A stretch of DNA of 40,096 bases from Chloroflexota bacterium (GTDB taxonomy: Bacteria > Chloroflexota > Anaerolineae > Anaerolineales > Villigracilaceae): positions 1-40,096 of the forward strand of contig JACRBJ010000054.1 of assembly GCA_016234555.1 (NCBI GenBank), given 5' to 3'. Below, one piece after another: positions 39,884 through 40,096 of the stretch (the first letter of the stretch is position 1; each line of letters opens with the position of its first letter). The notes under the pieces were generated by a model, which saw only the letters and a list, made by a program, of their open reading frames with translations, was not told where the DNA came from and ran no database searches. The translations under genes and the position numbers were made by a program.

Positions 39884-40096
39884 GCGGAGTTGATTTCCTT
39901 GTCGGAAAATAAATTCAATTTTGCTGTATAATCATTTTCGACCATCGTGGAAAATGGGGAGTGTCTAAAATCGTGGGCTAACGAAGTCCATTACATGAGA
40001 GGCATAACCAGGAAAACGTTGCTTATGAAGTTGCCTGCTATTGAAGCAAAAAACAAATAAACGCAAGGCACACTCCAGGGCATACGGACAACGAGA
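39884..40096. other. Right-edge intergenic region with promoter-like box and short ORF
   Basis: A TATAAT box lies at 39927-39932 on the plus strand without a clear -35. Downstream, ATG 39995 opens a 21-codon ORF (MRGITRKTLLMKLPAIEAKN, one more Lys, stop at 40060). It may be a leader of a gene beyond the edge or chance. I do not recognise it. Confidence 0.3.

Overview
The window reads as a chromosomal segment of a Chloroflexota bacterium, most likely class Anaerolineae. This is inferred from the gene mix, not from a marker gene: a TPR protein with a PDWL-repeat tail, a glutaredoxin-DUF2085 fusion, SH3b/FN3 lipoproteins, multi-PAS NarL-type kinases and many lipoproteins and Tat substrates. I see no rRNA, tRNA, CRISPR array, transposase or integrase. 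Nearly all of the sequence is coding, in short operons.

Left part (1-9.3 kb, mostly minus strand). A TPR/PDWL-repeat protein, cut by the left edge, follows a pyrimidine-nucleoside phosphorylase. Next is a four-gene operon: family 5 uracil-DNA glycosylase, a membrane-anchored hydrolase, a peroxiredoxin-like protein with an in-frame UGA at its active site that I read as selenocysteine, and a peptidase S51-like protein with a CysRS-type tail. An ECF sigma factor with a zinc-finger partner, a GNAT-like protein and a small lipoprotein follow.

Centre (9.5-16.9 kb, plus strand). A patatin phospholipase, a small membrane protein and an esterase form one operon. Then come a Tat-exported L,D-transpeptidase, CcdA, the glutaredoxin-DUF2085 fusion, and PgeF-YggS-YggT-YggU, a partial ylm cell-division-type cluster. 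From 16.9 to 25.8 kb on the minus strand lie a lytic transglycosylase lipoprotein and a solute-binding lipoprotein / six-PAS histidine kinase / LuxR-type response regulator operon, which looks like an extracellular ligand-sensing system.

Right part (25.9-40 kb, minus strand). The most unusual stretch is 25.87-34.17 kb. Seven consecutive transcription units each end in a copy of one composite element: a conserved stem-like motif CTGTCC-N4-GACCAG, usually within 0-5 nt of the stop codon, then an ACTCCCCC..GGGGGAGT terminator hairpin and T-run. In at least four junctions the T-run is followed by a second conserved motif around TATCATG, just before the next gene. The units encode a GNAT protein, membrane proteins, a CPBP protease, a methyltransferase, an SRPBCC-like protein, a Tat-exported flavodoxin, an alpha/beta hydrolase and a Cys-rich protein. 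Two membrane proteins in different units are paralogues. Beyond the array are lipoproteins, a degenerate GGDEF protein, a YwaF-type membrane protein, an LpqC-like esterase and a PTP-like / YbaK pair.
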